NCBI RefSeq assembly: GCF_017676345.1
Contig: NZ_JAFFZM010000006.1
Span: 62,001-126,000, forward strand
Length of the DNA stretch: 64,000 nucleotides
From: Streptomyces smyrnaeus
GTDB taxonomy: Bacteria > Actinomycetota > Actinomycetes > Streptomycetales > Streptomycetaceae
Direction: 5' to 3'
Below, in pieces: positions 17,259 to 24,940 of the stretch. A program made the position numbers and the translations under genes. The notes under the pieces are model-generated. The model did no database searches. It saw nothing but the letters and a program-made list of their open reading frames with translations, and had not been told where the DNA came from. Within the stretch, counting starts at the first letter, position 1. Every line of letters starts with the position of its first letter.

Positions 17259-19475
17259 GTGACAGCAGCAACGGACTCCACTCTCTTCCCGCAGGTTCCC
17301 GACTCCCCCGACGCGGTGCTCGAAGGGCTCGACCCCGAGCAGCGCGAGGTGGCGACGGCCCTGCACGGTCCGGTATGCGTACTCGCCGGTGCAGGCACCG
17401 GCAAGACCAGAGCCATCACCCACCGCATCGCCTACGGCGTCCGCGCCGGCATCCTGCCCCCCGCCGGGGTGCTGGCCGTCACCTTCACCCAGCGGGCCGC
17501 CGGCGAGATGCGCGGCAGGCTCCGCCAGCTCGGCGTCCAAGGCGTACAGGCCCGCACCTTCCACTCCGCCGCACTGCGCCAGCTGCAGTTCTTCTGGCCC
17601 CGTGCCGTCGGTGGCGAGCTGCCGCCGCTGATCGAGCGCAAGGCCCAACTCGTCGGCGAAGCCGCGGCCCGCTGCCGCCTGCGGCTCGACCGCACCGAGC
17701 TGCGGGACGTCACCAGCGAGATCGAGTGGTCCAAAGTCACCCAGACCGTTCCCGAGGACTACCCGGCCGCCGCCGCGAAGGCGGGTCGCGCCGCCCCCCG
17801 CGACCCCGCCGAGATCAGCCGTATCTACGCCCTCTACGAGCAGCTCAAGCGCGAGCGCTCAGTGATCGACTTCGAGGACGTACTGCTGCTGACCGTCGGC
17901 ATCCTCCAGGACCGCCCGGACATCGCCGAGACGGTTCGCGGGCAGTACCAGCACTTCGTGGTGGACGAGTACCAGGACGTCAGCCCGCTCCAGCAGCGGC
18001 TGCTGGAGCTGTGGGTGGGGGAGCGGGAGAGCCTGTGCGTGGTCGGTGACGCCAGCCAGACCATCTACTCCTTCACCGGTGCCACCGCCGACCACCTCCT
18101 CGACTTCCGCACCCGCCACCCGAGCGCCACCGTCGTGAAACTGGTCCGCGACTACCGCTCCACCCCCCAGGTGGTCCACTTCGCCAACGGACTGCTCGCC
18201 CAGGCACACGGCCGCGCCGCCGAACACCGCCTGGAACTCGTCTCCCAGCGCGATCCGGGACCCGAGCCGGTCTGCGCCGAGTTCGCCGACGAACCGGCGG
18301 AGGCCGAGGGGGTCGCCCGGCGGGTGCGGGATCTGATCGCCTCCGGCGTCCCCGCCAGCGAGATCGCCGTGCTCTACCGCATCAACGCCCAGTCCGAGGT
18401 CTACGAGCAGGCCCTCGCCGACCTGTCGGTCCCCTGCCAGCTGCGCGGCGCCGAGCGCTTCTTCGAACGCCCCGAGGTGCGCGAGGCGTTCGTGGTGCTG
18501 CGTGGCGCAGCCCGCGCCGGCGGGAACGACGCGCTGCTGGACGACGCGGTCGATCTGCCCTCCCAGGTGCGTGCCGTGCTCGGCACCAAGGGCTGGGCCC
18601 CGCAGCCCCCCGCCGGATCGGGAGCGGTGAGAGACCGCTGGGAGTCGCTGGCCGCGCTGGTGCGGCTGTCCGTGGACTTCGCAGCGGCCCACCCGGAGGC
18701 GACCCTCTCCGATCTGGTCGCCGAGCTGGATGAACGGGCCAGAGCCCAGCACGCCCCCACCGTCGAGGGCGTCACACTCGCCTCGCTGCACGCGGCCAAG
18801 GGCCTGGAGTGGGACGCGGTCTTCGTGGTGGGCCTCACCGACGGCATGCTGCCCATCACCTACGCCAGGACCGAGGAGCAGATAGAGGAGGAGCGCAGAC
18901 TGCTCTATGTCGGCATCACCCGCGCCCGCCGCGTGCTGACCCTCTCGTGGTCCCTCGCCCGTTCCCCGGGCGGCCGTCCCAGCAGACAGCCCAGCCGCTT
19001 CCTCACGGGCCTGCGCCCCGGCACGAGCGCGGGCGCACGGCGGGCGGCGACGGGAGCCGTCAGCGGCAGCGTCACCGGCGGCGGCTTCGACCGCGGCCCG
19101 GTCGCCGGCCGCGGGCGGGTGCGGCGGTCCCCGGCACGGTGCCGGGTGTGCGGGCGTTCGCTGACCGACCCCGGTGAGGTGAAGCTGATGCGCTGTGAGG
19201 ACTGCCCCTCGGAGCTGGACGAGGTGCTGTACGAGCGGCTGCAGCAGTGGCGGGCACGGCAGGCCGCGTTGCTGGGACAGCCGGACTACTGCGTATTCAC
19301 CGACAAGACCCTCCTCGCCATCGCCGAGGCGGTGCCCGACGACGAGGCCGCGCTCTCCCGCATCTCCGGGGTCCGCAGCCGCAAGCTCCAGCAGTTCGGC
19401 GCCGACGTGCTGGCCCTGTGCGCGGGCGAGGAACTGCCGACGGACCCCGGACAGGACGCTCCACGACGCGAATGA
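17259..19475 (+). CDS. uvrD2: UvrD2: ATP-dependent DNA helicase with HRDC domain
   Basis: This protein has 738 residues from GTG 17259, where family-conserved sequence (TAATDSTLFPQVPDSPDAV) begins. The frame is open from 17211. The 3'-5' superfamily 1 helicase shows Walker A AGAGTGKT, VDEYQDVS, GDASQTIYSFTG and LHAAKGLEWDAVF. The C-terminus has a tetracysteine zinc site (CRVC, then CEDC) and an HRDC domain, the layout of mycobacterial UvrD2, which is essential there. It acts in DNA repair or replication-conflict resolution. CAGCAT lies 6 bases before the GTG, a possible leaderless -10. Confidence 0.93.
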   Translation: MTAATDSTLFPQVPDSPDAVLEGLDPEQREVATALHGPVCVLAGAGTGKTRAITHRIAYGVRAGILPPAGVLAVTFTQRAAGEMRGRLRQLGVQGVQARTFHSAALRQLQFFWPRAVGGELPPLIERKAQLVGEAAARCRLRLDRTELRDVTSEIEWSKVTQTVPEDYPAAAAKAGRAAPRDPAEISRIYALYEQLKRERSVIDFEDVLLLTVGILQDRPDIAETVRGQYQHFVVDEYQDVSPLQQRLLELWVGERESLCVVGDASQTIYSFTGATADHLLDFRTRHPSATVVKLVRDYRSTPQVVHFANGLLAQAHGRAAEHRLELVSQRDPGPEPVCAEFADEPAEAEGVARRVRDLIASGVPASEIAVLYRINAQSEVYEQALADLSVPCQLRGAERFFERPEVREAFVVLRGAARAGGNDALLDDAVDLPSQVRAVLGTKGWAPQPPAGSGAVRDRWESLAALVRLSVDFAAAHPEATLSDLVAELDERARAQHAPTVEGVTLASLHAAKGLEWDAVFVVGLTDGMLPITYARTEEQIEEERRLLYVGITRARRVLTLSWSLARSPGGRPSRQPSRFLTGLRPGTSAGARRAATGAVSGSVTGGGFDRGPVAGRGRVRRSPARCRVCGRSLTDPGEVKLMRCEDCPSELDEVLYERLQQWRARQAALLGQPDYCVFTDKTLLAIAEAVPDDEAALSRISGVRSRKLQQFGADVLALCAGEELPTDPGQDAPRRE

Positions 19476-19491
19476 CCCGGAACCAGAACGA

Positions 19492-19522
19492 GGGAGGGGG
19501 TGGGGTGGGAGGGGGGAGGGGG
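19492..19522 (+). other. G-rich tract with G-quadruplex potential
   Basis: Six G-runs of 3-6 bases are separated by single bases, just after the uvrD2 stop codon on the sense strand. It could act in uvrD2 termination or on transcription entering the whiB7 region. Confidence 0.6.
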
Positions 19523-19545
19523 AGAGGAACACAGGGCCTTCGTCC

Positions 19546-19568
19546 TCTGTCACAGAAGCTGTGACAGA
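19546..19568. promoter_or_regulatory. Perfect 10-bp inverted repeat upstream of the whiB7 promoter
   Basis: TCTGTCACAG, loop AAG, CTGTGACAGA. It lies 17 bases before the putative -35 of whiB7. It may be the uvrD2 terminator or a dyad operator. No T-run follows, only an A-rich stretch. Confidence 0.55.
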
Positions 19569-19575
19569 AAGCCGC

Positions 19576-19615
19576 GAAAAATAGTTTGCGCGCGCCGTAC
19601 GGAGCCTCATAGCCT
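19576..19615 (+). promoter_or_regulatory. whiB7 promoter with AT-rich element
   Basis: TTGCGC (19586-19591), an 18-base spacer and TAGCCT (19610-19615) fit a vegetative promoter. GAAAAATAG (19576-19584), unusually AT-rich here, abuts the -35. An AT-rich patch just upstream of -35 is the known signature of WhiB7-activated (autoregulated) promoters, contacted by its AT-hook. Confidence 0.6.
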
Positions 19616-19622
19616 TCCGGAC

Positions 19623-19670
19623 ATGGAGAGGGCGGGCCTTTTCGCTCCCCCTCTTCCATGCTGTACTTAG
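19623..19670 (+). CDS. Possible leaderless upstream mini-ORF (15 codons) of whiB7
   Basis: ATG 19623 begins 7 bases after the -10, so transcription would start at or next to it. The product would be MERAGLFAPPLPCCT, ending TAG at 19668-19670. It contains a Pro-Pro pair. The same bases can fold into a hairpin (19623-19632 with 19649-19659). Translation is inferred from geometry only. Confidence 0.3.
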   Translation: MERAGLFAPPLPCCT

Positions 19671-19733
19671 TCCTGAAGATTTCCGGACCGGCCTGGCGGC
19701 GGGTCCCCGAGACGCCGAGAGGAGGCGAGACCA

Positions 19734-20006
19734 GTGGCCACGATCATTTCCCAGCTCAAAATGACCGATCACTCGGTCATTCGCGCCTGCCTGCTCGGCT
19801 CCCGTCCCCACGGCACTGGTCTGTCCGGCGTCGTCCTGGGTGGCAATGAGCGACCGACCAAGGCACCCGAGGTAGCAGCACAGGCACAGGCAGTGGCCTT
19901 TGCCAGCGGCTCCGCGGCCAACGGTGCCGGCGAAGGACGCCAGAAGACGCAGCGCTACACGATGTGGGCCTTCCGTGGCCTCCGACCCTGGAGAGATCCA
20001 GCCTGA
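19734..20006 (+). CDS. whiB7 leader uORF (90 codons)
   Basis: GTG 19734 has a strong GGAGG at 19721-19725. The 90-residue product begins VATIISQLKMTDHSVIRACL and resembles no enzyme I know. Its TGA (20004-20006) lies inside the left arm of a hairpin immediately before the attenuator. Known work on Streptomyces wblC/whiB7 describes uORF-dependent transcription attenuation, so this ORF is most likely regulatory. It senses ribosome slowing rather than encoding a functional protein. Confidence 0.6.
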   Translation: MATIISQLKMTDHSVIRACLLGSRPHGTGLSGVVLGGNERPTKAPEVAAQAQAVAFASGSAANGAGEGRQKTQRYTMWAFRGLRPWRDPA

Positions 20007-20024
20007 TCGGCGAGATCAGGTCGG
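19982..20024 (+). promoter_or_regulatory. whiB7 leader RNA: branched structure competing with the attenuator
   Basis: CCGAC (19982-19986) can pair with GTCGG (20020-20024). This closes two small hairpins: CTGGA/TCCAG around 19988-20001, and CTGATC/GATCAG, whose left arm holds the uORF stop. CCCTGG (19986-19991) is also complementary to CCAGGG (20031-20036), the start of the terminator arm, giving an alternative antiterminator. Drawn by eye; no folding energies were computed. Confidence 0.45.
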
Positions 20025-20033
20025 CACCTTCCA

Positions 20034-20075
20034 GGGCCGCGGAACCCACACCGGGATCCGCGGCCCTTCTGTTTG
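20034..20075 (+). terminator. Intrinsic terminator (attenuator) in the whiB7 leader
   Basis: GGGCCGCGGA (20034-20043) pairs perfectly with 20057-20066 and is followed by TTCTGTTTG. It sits between the uORF stop and the whiB7 start, so it cannot serve an upstream mature gene end. It is the classical attenuator position. Confidence 0.75.
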
Positions 20076-20138
20076 CCCCGACCGGCCACCAGCCGGCCCG
20101 ACATGACAACAGACACACAACAGACAGGAAGCACCGCA

Positions 20139-20507
20139 GTGGACACCGAGACGCACCCCGACACGTTGCGCCCCGCGCCTTCTCTGCCGCCTGATCCCAC
20201 CACGGAGGACTCCTTGACTGCCCCGCAGATCACCCTCACCGAGCTCGACGACGCCATCGAGCGGCTCGGTGTCGACGTGCCCTGCCGCTCCTACGACCCG
20301 GAGGTCTTCTTCGCCGAGTCCCCCGCGGACGTCGAGTACGCGAAGTCCCTCTGCCAGACCTGCCCGCTGCGTGAGGCCTGCCTCGCCGGCGCCAAGGACC
20401 GCCGCGAGCCCTGGGGCGTCTGGGGCGGCGAGCTGTTCGTCCAGGGCGTTGTCGTTCCGCGGAAGCGTCCGCGGGGCCGTCCCCGTAAGAACCCGGTGAC
20501 GGCATGA
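20139..20507 (+). CDS. whiB7: WhiB7/WblC: Fe-S transcriptional activator of antibiotic resistance
   Basis: This 122-residue WhiB-like protein has four cluster cysteines (Cys49, 72, 75, 81; the latter three as C-x2-C-x5-C), GVWGG (93-97) and the WhiB7-specific AT-hook RGRPRK (112-117). It binds the vegetative sigma factor and activates intrinsic resistance genes on ribosome-targeting stress. GTG 20139 has AGGAA 8 bases upstream and gives the usual family length. ATG 20103 in the same frame lacks a ribosome site. Expression is probably set by autoactivation plus leader attenuation. Confidence 0.93.
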   Translation: MDTETHPDTLRPAPSLPPDPTTEDSLTAPQITLTELDDAIERLGVDVPCRSYDPEVFFAESPADVEYAKSLCQTCPLREACLAGAKDRREPWGVWGGELFVQGVVVPRKRPRGRPRKNPVTA

Positions 20508-20617
20508 GCTCCCGTCGTCATGGATCGCCCGCCCGCCGCAAGGCGGTTGCCGGAACGATCGACAGCCCGTCGGCGCTGGACCCGCGCACGCGCCACCTCA
20601 CGAAGCAGGACCCGACG

Positions 20618-20863
20618 ATGACACCCATCCACGAGACCACCGCACGTACCCACGCGGACGCGACAGTCGTCCGGCAGAACAGGACCCGTGACATGCAACT
20701 CATGCCAGAAAGTTTGGCCAGGGCACAAATACAGGACAGGCTGCACGAGGCCGAGTCAGAACGCAGGGCGTTGCGACTGGTGACCGCTCGTCGCCTCCAG
20801 CGCCGGGCCGAACGCGCCACCCTCCGCGCGCGGCGTGCCCTCGCGATGGCCGTCATGCAGTGA
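20618..20863 (+). CDS. Small basic protein of unknown function downstream of whiB7
   Basis: The protein has 81 residues from ATG 20618. The frame is open from ATG 20504, which overlaps the whiB7 stop as ATGA and would give 119 residues. I prefer 20618 because the extra N-terminus looks like non-conserved GC-rich sequence, but translational coupling favours 20504. The C-terminal half is a charged Arg/Ala/Glu helix (RLHEAESERRALRLVTARRL onward). A similar small ORF follows wblC in other Streptomyces, from memory. Function unknown. Confidence 0.6.
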   Translation: MTPIHETTARTHADATVVRQNRTRDMQLMPESLARAQIQDRLHEAESERRALRLVTARRLQRRAERATLRARRALAMAVMQ

Positions 20864-20983
20864 CCTGAACGACCGGAGAGCCGGGGCAGCCGCCCCGGCT
20901 CTCGCCGTTTGTGCCCCGGCTCTGCGGTCGTTGCGCCTGTGTGTGAGGGGCCCGACCGCGTGGGCCTCGACCGGGCGGGCGCC

Positions 20984-22450
20984 TCAGAGTGCGACGTGTG
21001 ACGGCTCGCCGGGCTCCGGCGCGGGCTGTGCCCCGGAGGCCTCCTTGCCGGGCTCGTCCTCCTGCGGCGGCCCCTGCGGCCCCTGCGGCCCCTGCGGCCC
21101 CTGCGGCCCCTGCGGCGCAGGGGGAGCGAAGCCGGGAACCCAGGTCTCCATGTCCTCCCGCATCCGCACCGTCGCCCCGAGCTGGCACAGGACGCCGATC
21201 GTGCTCAGCGTCACCCGGTGGATCAGCAGATACGACGGCGGCAGATTCAGCTGCCGTCCCAACTGGTGCGCCGGGGAGCGGGGGTCGGCCACCCGGGCCG
21301 CCTGTCCGCGCAGCCACTCCCTGCTGAAGGTGAACTCCTCGACACAGGCGGGCTCCACGATCGGCAGCAGATACTCCCGCACCGCCTCGGGCTCCAGCTC
21401 TATCTGGTCCTTGACGAAGCCTTCTTCACGCAGCAGTTCATAGGCGGTCTCCGCGTCGCCCTCCAGCGTCATCCGCAGCACCTCGCCGATGACCGGCGGC
21501 AATCCCTCGGGCAACCGGTCGACGGTGCCGAAGTCCAGCACGCCCAGGCGCCACTCCTCCGGCTCGGTGCTGTCCGAGGTCACCAGCCGGAAGTTTCCTG
21601 GATGCGGATCCGCGTGGAGCAGCCCGGTGCGCACCGTTCCGGAGAAGAGGAAGCGGCTCAGCAACTGGCCTGCCCGGTCCCGCTCCTCGCGGCTGCCGTC
21701 GGATATCACCTCCGAGAGCGGTATGCCCTCCAGCCACTCCGACACCAGCACCTGATCCGCCTGGTGCACCACTCGGGGGACGACCACATCCCCGTCCTCC
21801 GCGAACTCCTCCGCGTAGCTGCGCTGGGCATCTGCCTCCAGGCCGTAGTCCAGCTCCTCGGTGATCCTGTCGTGCAGCTCGGCGATGAGCGGTTTGATGT
21901 CCATACCCGGAATCAGCGGGCCCAGCAGCCGGGCGAACCGGCCCAGTTGGGTCAGGTCGGAGACGAGCGCCTCACCCGCGCCCGGATACTGGACCTTCAC
22001 CGCGACATCCCGCCCGTCGTGCCAGACGGCCCGGTGGACCTGGCCTATGGAGGCGGCCGCGGCGGGCTTGTCGTCGAACTCGGTGAAATACTCCCGCCAC
22101 TCCTCGCCCAGCTGTTCCGCCAGCACTCCGTGCACGGTGCCGGCCGGCATCGGGGGAGCGGCTTCCTGGAGACGGGTCAGCGTGGCGCGGTAGGGACCCG
22201 CCAGCTCGTCGGGGAGAGCGGACTCGAAGACCGAGAGGGCCTGCCCGAACTTCATGGCGCCCCCCTTCAACTCGCCCAGCACCTTGAACAGCTGCTCGGC
22301 GGTCCGCTGCTGCAGCTCCTGGCCGACGAGATCCGCGGAGATGCCCCCGATGCGCTTGCCCAGCCCCCAGGCGGAGCGACCCGCGAAGCCCAGCGGCAGG
22401 GCGGCCAGCTTGGCCGTGCGCGTCACCGCCTTGCGGGGAAGATCAGACAT
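20984..22450 (-). CDS. ABC1/UbiB-family atypical kinase (AarF-like)
   Basis: This 488-residue protein starts at ATG 22450 behind GGAGGG. The upstream in-frame ATG 22462 would include that ribosome site. Family hallmarks are KxGQ (GGAMKFGQALS), an Ala-rich P-loop-like PAAAASIGQVHRA, VKVQYPGA with the catalytic-type Lys, and HADPHPGNF followed by VLDFGTV. UbiB/ABC1 proteins are ATPases or atypical kinases linked to quinone or isoprenoid lipid metabolism. It is the counterpart of Rv3197, and always near whiB7. The tail has five PQG-type repeats and is disordered. Confidence 0.9.
   Translation of the reverse strand: MSDLPRKAVTRTAKLAALPLGFAGRSAWGLGKRIGGISADLVGQELQQRTAEQLFKVLGELKGGAMKFGQALSVFESALPDELAGPYRATLTRLQEAAPPMPAGTVHGVLAEQLGEEWREYFTEFDDKPAAAASIGQVHRAVWHDGRDVAVKVQYPGAGEALVSDLTQLGRFARLLGPLIPGMDIKPLIAELHDRITEELDYGLEADAQRSYAEEFAEDGDVVVPRVVHQADQVLVSEWLEGIPLSEVISDGSREERDRAGQLLSRFLFSGTVRTGLLHADPHPGNFRLVTSDSTEPEEWRLGVLDFGTVDRLPEGLPPVIGEVLRMTLEGDAETAYELLREEGFVKDQIELEPEAVREYLLPIVEPACVEEFTFSREWLRGQAARVADPRSPAHQLGRQLNLPPSYLLIHRVTLSTIGVLCQLGATVRMREDMETWVPGFAPPAPQGPQGPQGPQGPQGPPQEDEPGKEASGAQPAPEPGEPSHVAL
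21071..21115. repeat. 9-bp tandem repeat, 5 copies, in the ABC1-kinase C-terminus
   Basis: CCCCTGCGG is repeated exactly five times and encodes collagen-like Pro-Gln-Gly triplets on the minus strand. Copy number is probably variable between strains. Confidence 0.85.
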
Positions 22451-22510
22451 GCGTCCCTCCAACTCCCTGACAGCTCAACCGAGACAGCACCGAGGACGTC
22501 GGCCACCCGG

Positions 22511-23602
22511 TCATTGTCGCTTGCATCCGGCCATTCGTGAGTCCGCGGGTGGGGCACTCACCGAAGCGGCACCGCATGGACACTCCGGGTGTGCGGTGAA
22601 TTGCTCGGTGTCGGGCAGCAGATGCGGCAGTGCGAACCGCAGGCGGTAGCCGACCGCGCAGGCACCGTCCCCGTCCAGATAGCTCAGCGCGTAGGAGGCC
22701 GTGGCGCCCGCCACCATGGTGGCCAGCGCGGTGTCGCAGGCGGGGACCCCCGTGCGCCGCCTGCTGCCCGTCCGCCACTGCCCCACCAGCATCGGCCAGC
22801 TCGGCTCGCGTTCCGCGCGGGTGCGTGCCAGGCACTGGGCGCACGGCGAGGAGCCGGGCAGCACCAGTGGCCCCACCACTCCGGTGGCCTCGACCACCCC
22901 GCCGTACAGATGGGGAGTGCCCGCGTCCATGAACCGCTCGGCGGTCTCCGGGTCCGGCGCGTAGGCGTCCAGCCCGTCCCGTGGCGCCACGATGACCAGG
23001 CCGACCTCGGATCGCGAGCGGCTGCGCCAGGGGCGGGAGGTGCGCACCACGCCGCGTGCCGCCACATCGCGGCGCGTGCCCACGTGCTCCGGCGGCACCC
23101 CGCCCGGCGCGGTGTCCCACTCCTCCACCACGCCCCCGTCCACCACATCCACCTGGCCCACCCCGGCCGCCGACAGGGTGGCGGCCACCGTGGCGCCCAC
23201 CCGGCCGAGCCCGCGCACCTGGACTCGTGCGGCCCGCCGTGCCGCCAGTCTGCGCACGCCGCCGCCCGGCTCGCGGTGCACCACCGACAGCGAGGCCAGG
23301 TCGGGGCGCAGCCGGTCGGTGACGCTCGCCGCGGCCTCGCGGTCGGCCGTGGCGTCGTCCAGCACACCGGCCGCGGCGAGCCGTTCGGTGAGTTTCGCCG
23401 GCGTCTGGGGCGCCAGCCCCAGCAGGCGGGCCTCCTGCTGCAGCCGCTCCATGCTGCGGGTGCCGTCCATCAGCTCGATGAAGGCCGCCGTCGCGTCGCT
23501 CACCGGCCCCAGCAGCACCGCGTGGGCGGGTGCCATTCCGCACTGCACCGTCTGCCTGTCTCGCCAGCCCCGCCGCAGCGCGGGCTTGATCATCGGGTGC
23601 AC
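22511..23602 (-). CDS. ThiF-like E1 / ocin-ThiF-type protein
   Basis: The protein has 363 residues from GTG 23602 (HPMIKPALRR follows). ATG 23593 is an alternative, and both lie behind a G-rich ribosome site. Residues about 20-110 resemble the winged-helix, precursor-recognition region of ocin-ThiF/TOMM proteins (LLGPVSDATAAFIELMDG). A Rossmann part with RGLGRVGATVA follows. CAQC and a C-terminal ECPCG could bind zinc. No YcaO, sulfur-carrier or precursor peptide gene is adjacent, so its partner is unknown. It lies 60 bases upstream of the ABC1 kinase on the same strand and could be cotranscribed. Confidence 0.75.
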   Translation of the reverse strand: MHPMIKPALRRGWRDRQTVQCGMAPAHAVLLGPVSDATAAFIELMDGTRSMERLQQEARLLGLAPQTPAKLTERLAAAGVLDDATADREAAASVTDRLRPDLASLSVVHREPGGGVRRLAARRAARVQVRGLGRVGATVAATLSAAGVGQVDVVDGGVVEEWDTAPGGVPPEHVGTRRDVAARGVVRTSRPWRSRSRSEVGLVIVAPRDGLDAYAPDPETAERFMDAGTPHLYGGVVEATGVVGPLVLPGSSPCAQCLARTRAEREPSWPMLVGQWRTGSRRRTGVPACDTALATMVAGATASYALSYLDGDGACAVGYRLRFALPHLLPDTEQFTAHPECPCGAASVSAPPADSRMAGCKRQ

Positions 23603-23814
23603 GTTCCCCCCTGAGGTGCCGGGACTCGACCCGGCTCGGCCGTCGATCACTGCGGACAGCATGCCTTCACCGGCCGATTCGGCGGAGCCGGTTGTCCACA
23701 GGTACCGGCATTAGTCATACGACCGTGGGTCGCTCGCTCCGGCCGTGCCACGACTCTTGTCGCCTTTCCCGCTCGAACAACTCTGGAGGCGGGACTTCCG
23801 CCGTTGGCAGCGGG

Positions 23815-23820
23815 TAACGT
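23815..23820 (+). promoter_or_regulatory. -10-like TAACGT before the YgjP-type peptidase gene
   Basis: TAACGT lies 6 bases before GTG 23827, with no ribosome site between, consistent with a leaderless start. Confidence 0.35.
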
Positions 23821-23826
23821 CTTGGC

Positions 23827-24390
23827 GTGTCCGCCGAGCCGCTGAACAGCACCAGCCAGAGCGCGGTCGAGGTGCGCCGAAGCACGCGCCGACGCCGCAC
23901 GGTCTCCGCCTATCGGGAGGGAGACCGCACTGTTGTGCTGCTTCCGGCGCGCATGACGGCGGACGAGGAGGCGCGCTGGGTCGGTGTGATGCTCGACAAG
24001 CTCGCCGCCCAGGAGAGCAGGCGCATGCTCGACGACAGCGACCTGGCCCGGCGCGCCGAGCAGCTGTCCGAGCAGTATCTCGACGGCCACGCCAGGCCGG
24101 CCTCGGTCCGCTGGGTGACCAACCAGAACACCCGCTGGGGCTCCTGCACCCCGGCCGAGGGCAGTATCCGCCTCTCCCACCGGCTGCAGGGCATGCCCGA
24201 GTACGTCATCGACTATGTGCTGCTGCACGAGCTGTCGCATCTGCTCGTGCCCGGCCACGGCCCGCGGTTCTGGCGGCTGCTGCAGGCGTATCCGCGCACG
24301 GAGCGGGCTCGTGGCTATCTGGAAGGTGTCGCGGCAGCCGACCGGCTGCCGCACCAGCCGGTCAGGGGAGAGGGTCCGGACGAGGGCTGA
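23827..24390 (+). CDS. YgjP/M48-like zinc metallopeptidase
   Basis: This 187-residue protein has HELSH (His134, Glu135, His138) and third ligand His144 in VPGHGPRFW, the YgjP (DUF45/WLM-like) arrangement. RWGSCTPAEGSIRLSHRL is the conserved strand-loop before it. The substrate is unknown for the family. GTG 23827 is the only good start. The gene's last 29 bases overlap the convergent Nudix gene. Confidence 0.85.
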   Translation: MSAEPLNSTSQSAVEVRRSTRRRRTVSAYREGDRTVVLLPARMTADEEARWVGVMLDKLAAQESRRMLDDSDLARRAEQLSEQYLDGHARPASVRWVTNQNTRWGSCTPAEGSIRLSHRLQGMPEYVIDYVLLHELSHLLVPGHGPRFWRLLQAYPRTERARGYLEGVAAADRLPHQPVRGEGPDEG

Positions 24391-24940
24391 CGGTGGCCGC
24401 TGTGGCCGCGAGCCGGGCCAGCCGCACCACCGACTCGTCCGCCGCCTCCGCCACCTCGTCGTAGCCGAACCAGCGCAGGTCGAGCGACTCCTCGCTGATC
24501 GTCTCGACGGCCCCCTCGGGCGCGAGGGCCGCGTACTGGACATCCAGGTGCCAGGCGCAGGGCGTGCGGTGCTTGTCGAGCCGGAGCGGGCCGCCGGGCA
24601 GCAGTGTGAGTCCGGCGATCCCCGACTCCTCGGTGGCCTCCCGCAGCGCGGCCCCGGCCAAGGTGGTGTCGCCGGGTTCGCAGTGACCGCCCATCTGGAG
24701 CCACATGCCCAGCTTGCGGTGCAGCGTGAGGAGCACACGGTCGTTCAGCGGGTCCACGACCAGCGCACTGGCGGTGATGTGCCCCGCCGAGCACGCCTTC
24801 CACATGCCGTCGGGCCGGTCGGCGATGTGGCGCAGATACTCCTGCCGCAGCTGCTCCTGCTCCGGGTCGGCGGCCTGGCTCCGCCACTGCTTCAGCACGC
24901 GCTCCGCGTCCGCGCGGAGACCGTCCGCAGGTGCGCTCAC
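24362..24940 (-). CDS. NUDIX hydrolase
   Basis: This 192-residue protein has GTG start at 24940 that overlaps the stop of the upstream zincin-like gene by 4 bases, so translation is probably coupled. The Nudix-box-like segment begins GGHCEPGD and ends REATEESG (about residues 84-107). It is one residue longer than the canonical spacing, with Asp or Thr where the first Glu is expected. Hydrolase activity is plausible but the substrate is open. The C-terminus is Ala/Val/Leu-rich helix. Confidence 0.85.
   Translation of the reverse strand: MSAPADGLRADAERVLKQWRSQAADPEQEQLRQEYLRHIADRPDGMWKACSAGHITASALVVDPLNDRVLLTLHRKLGMWLQMGGHCEPGDTTLAGAALREATEESGIAGLTLLPGGPLRLDKHRTPCAWHLDVQYAALAPEGAVETISEESLDLRWFGYDEVAEAADESVVRLARLAATAATVSPRPDPLP

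Noticed and set aside
19526..19551. SigR promoter for whiB7 (GGAAC-N18-GTC)
   Set aside because: Two consensus bases deviate, one in each element, and the -10 overlaps the inverted repeat. Kept only as a weak remark, although WblC has been linked to SigR.
20504..20617. N-terminal extension of the small ORF after whiB7
   Set aside because: It begins at an ATGA overlap, but the residues look non-conserved. I prefer ATG 20618 while noting that the alternative remains open.
21071..21115. Repeat array as CRISPR
   Set aside because: Units are 9 bp, contiguous, without spacers and inside a coding region.
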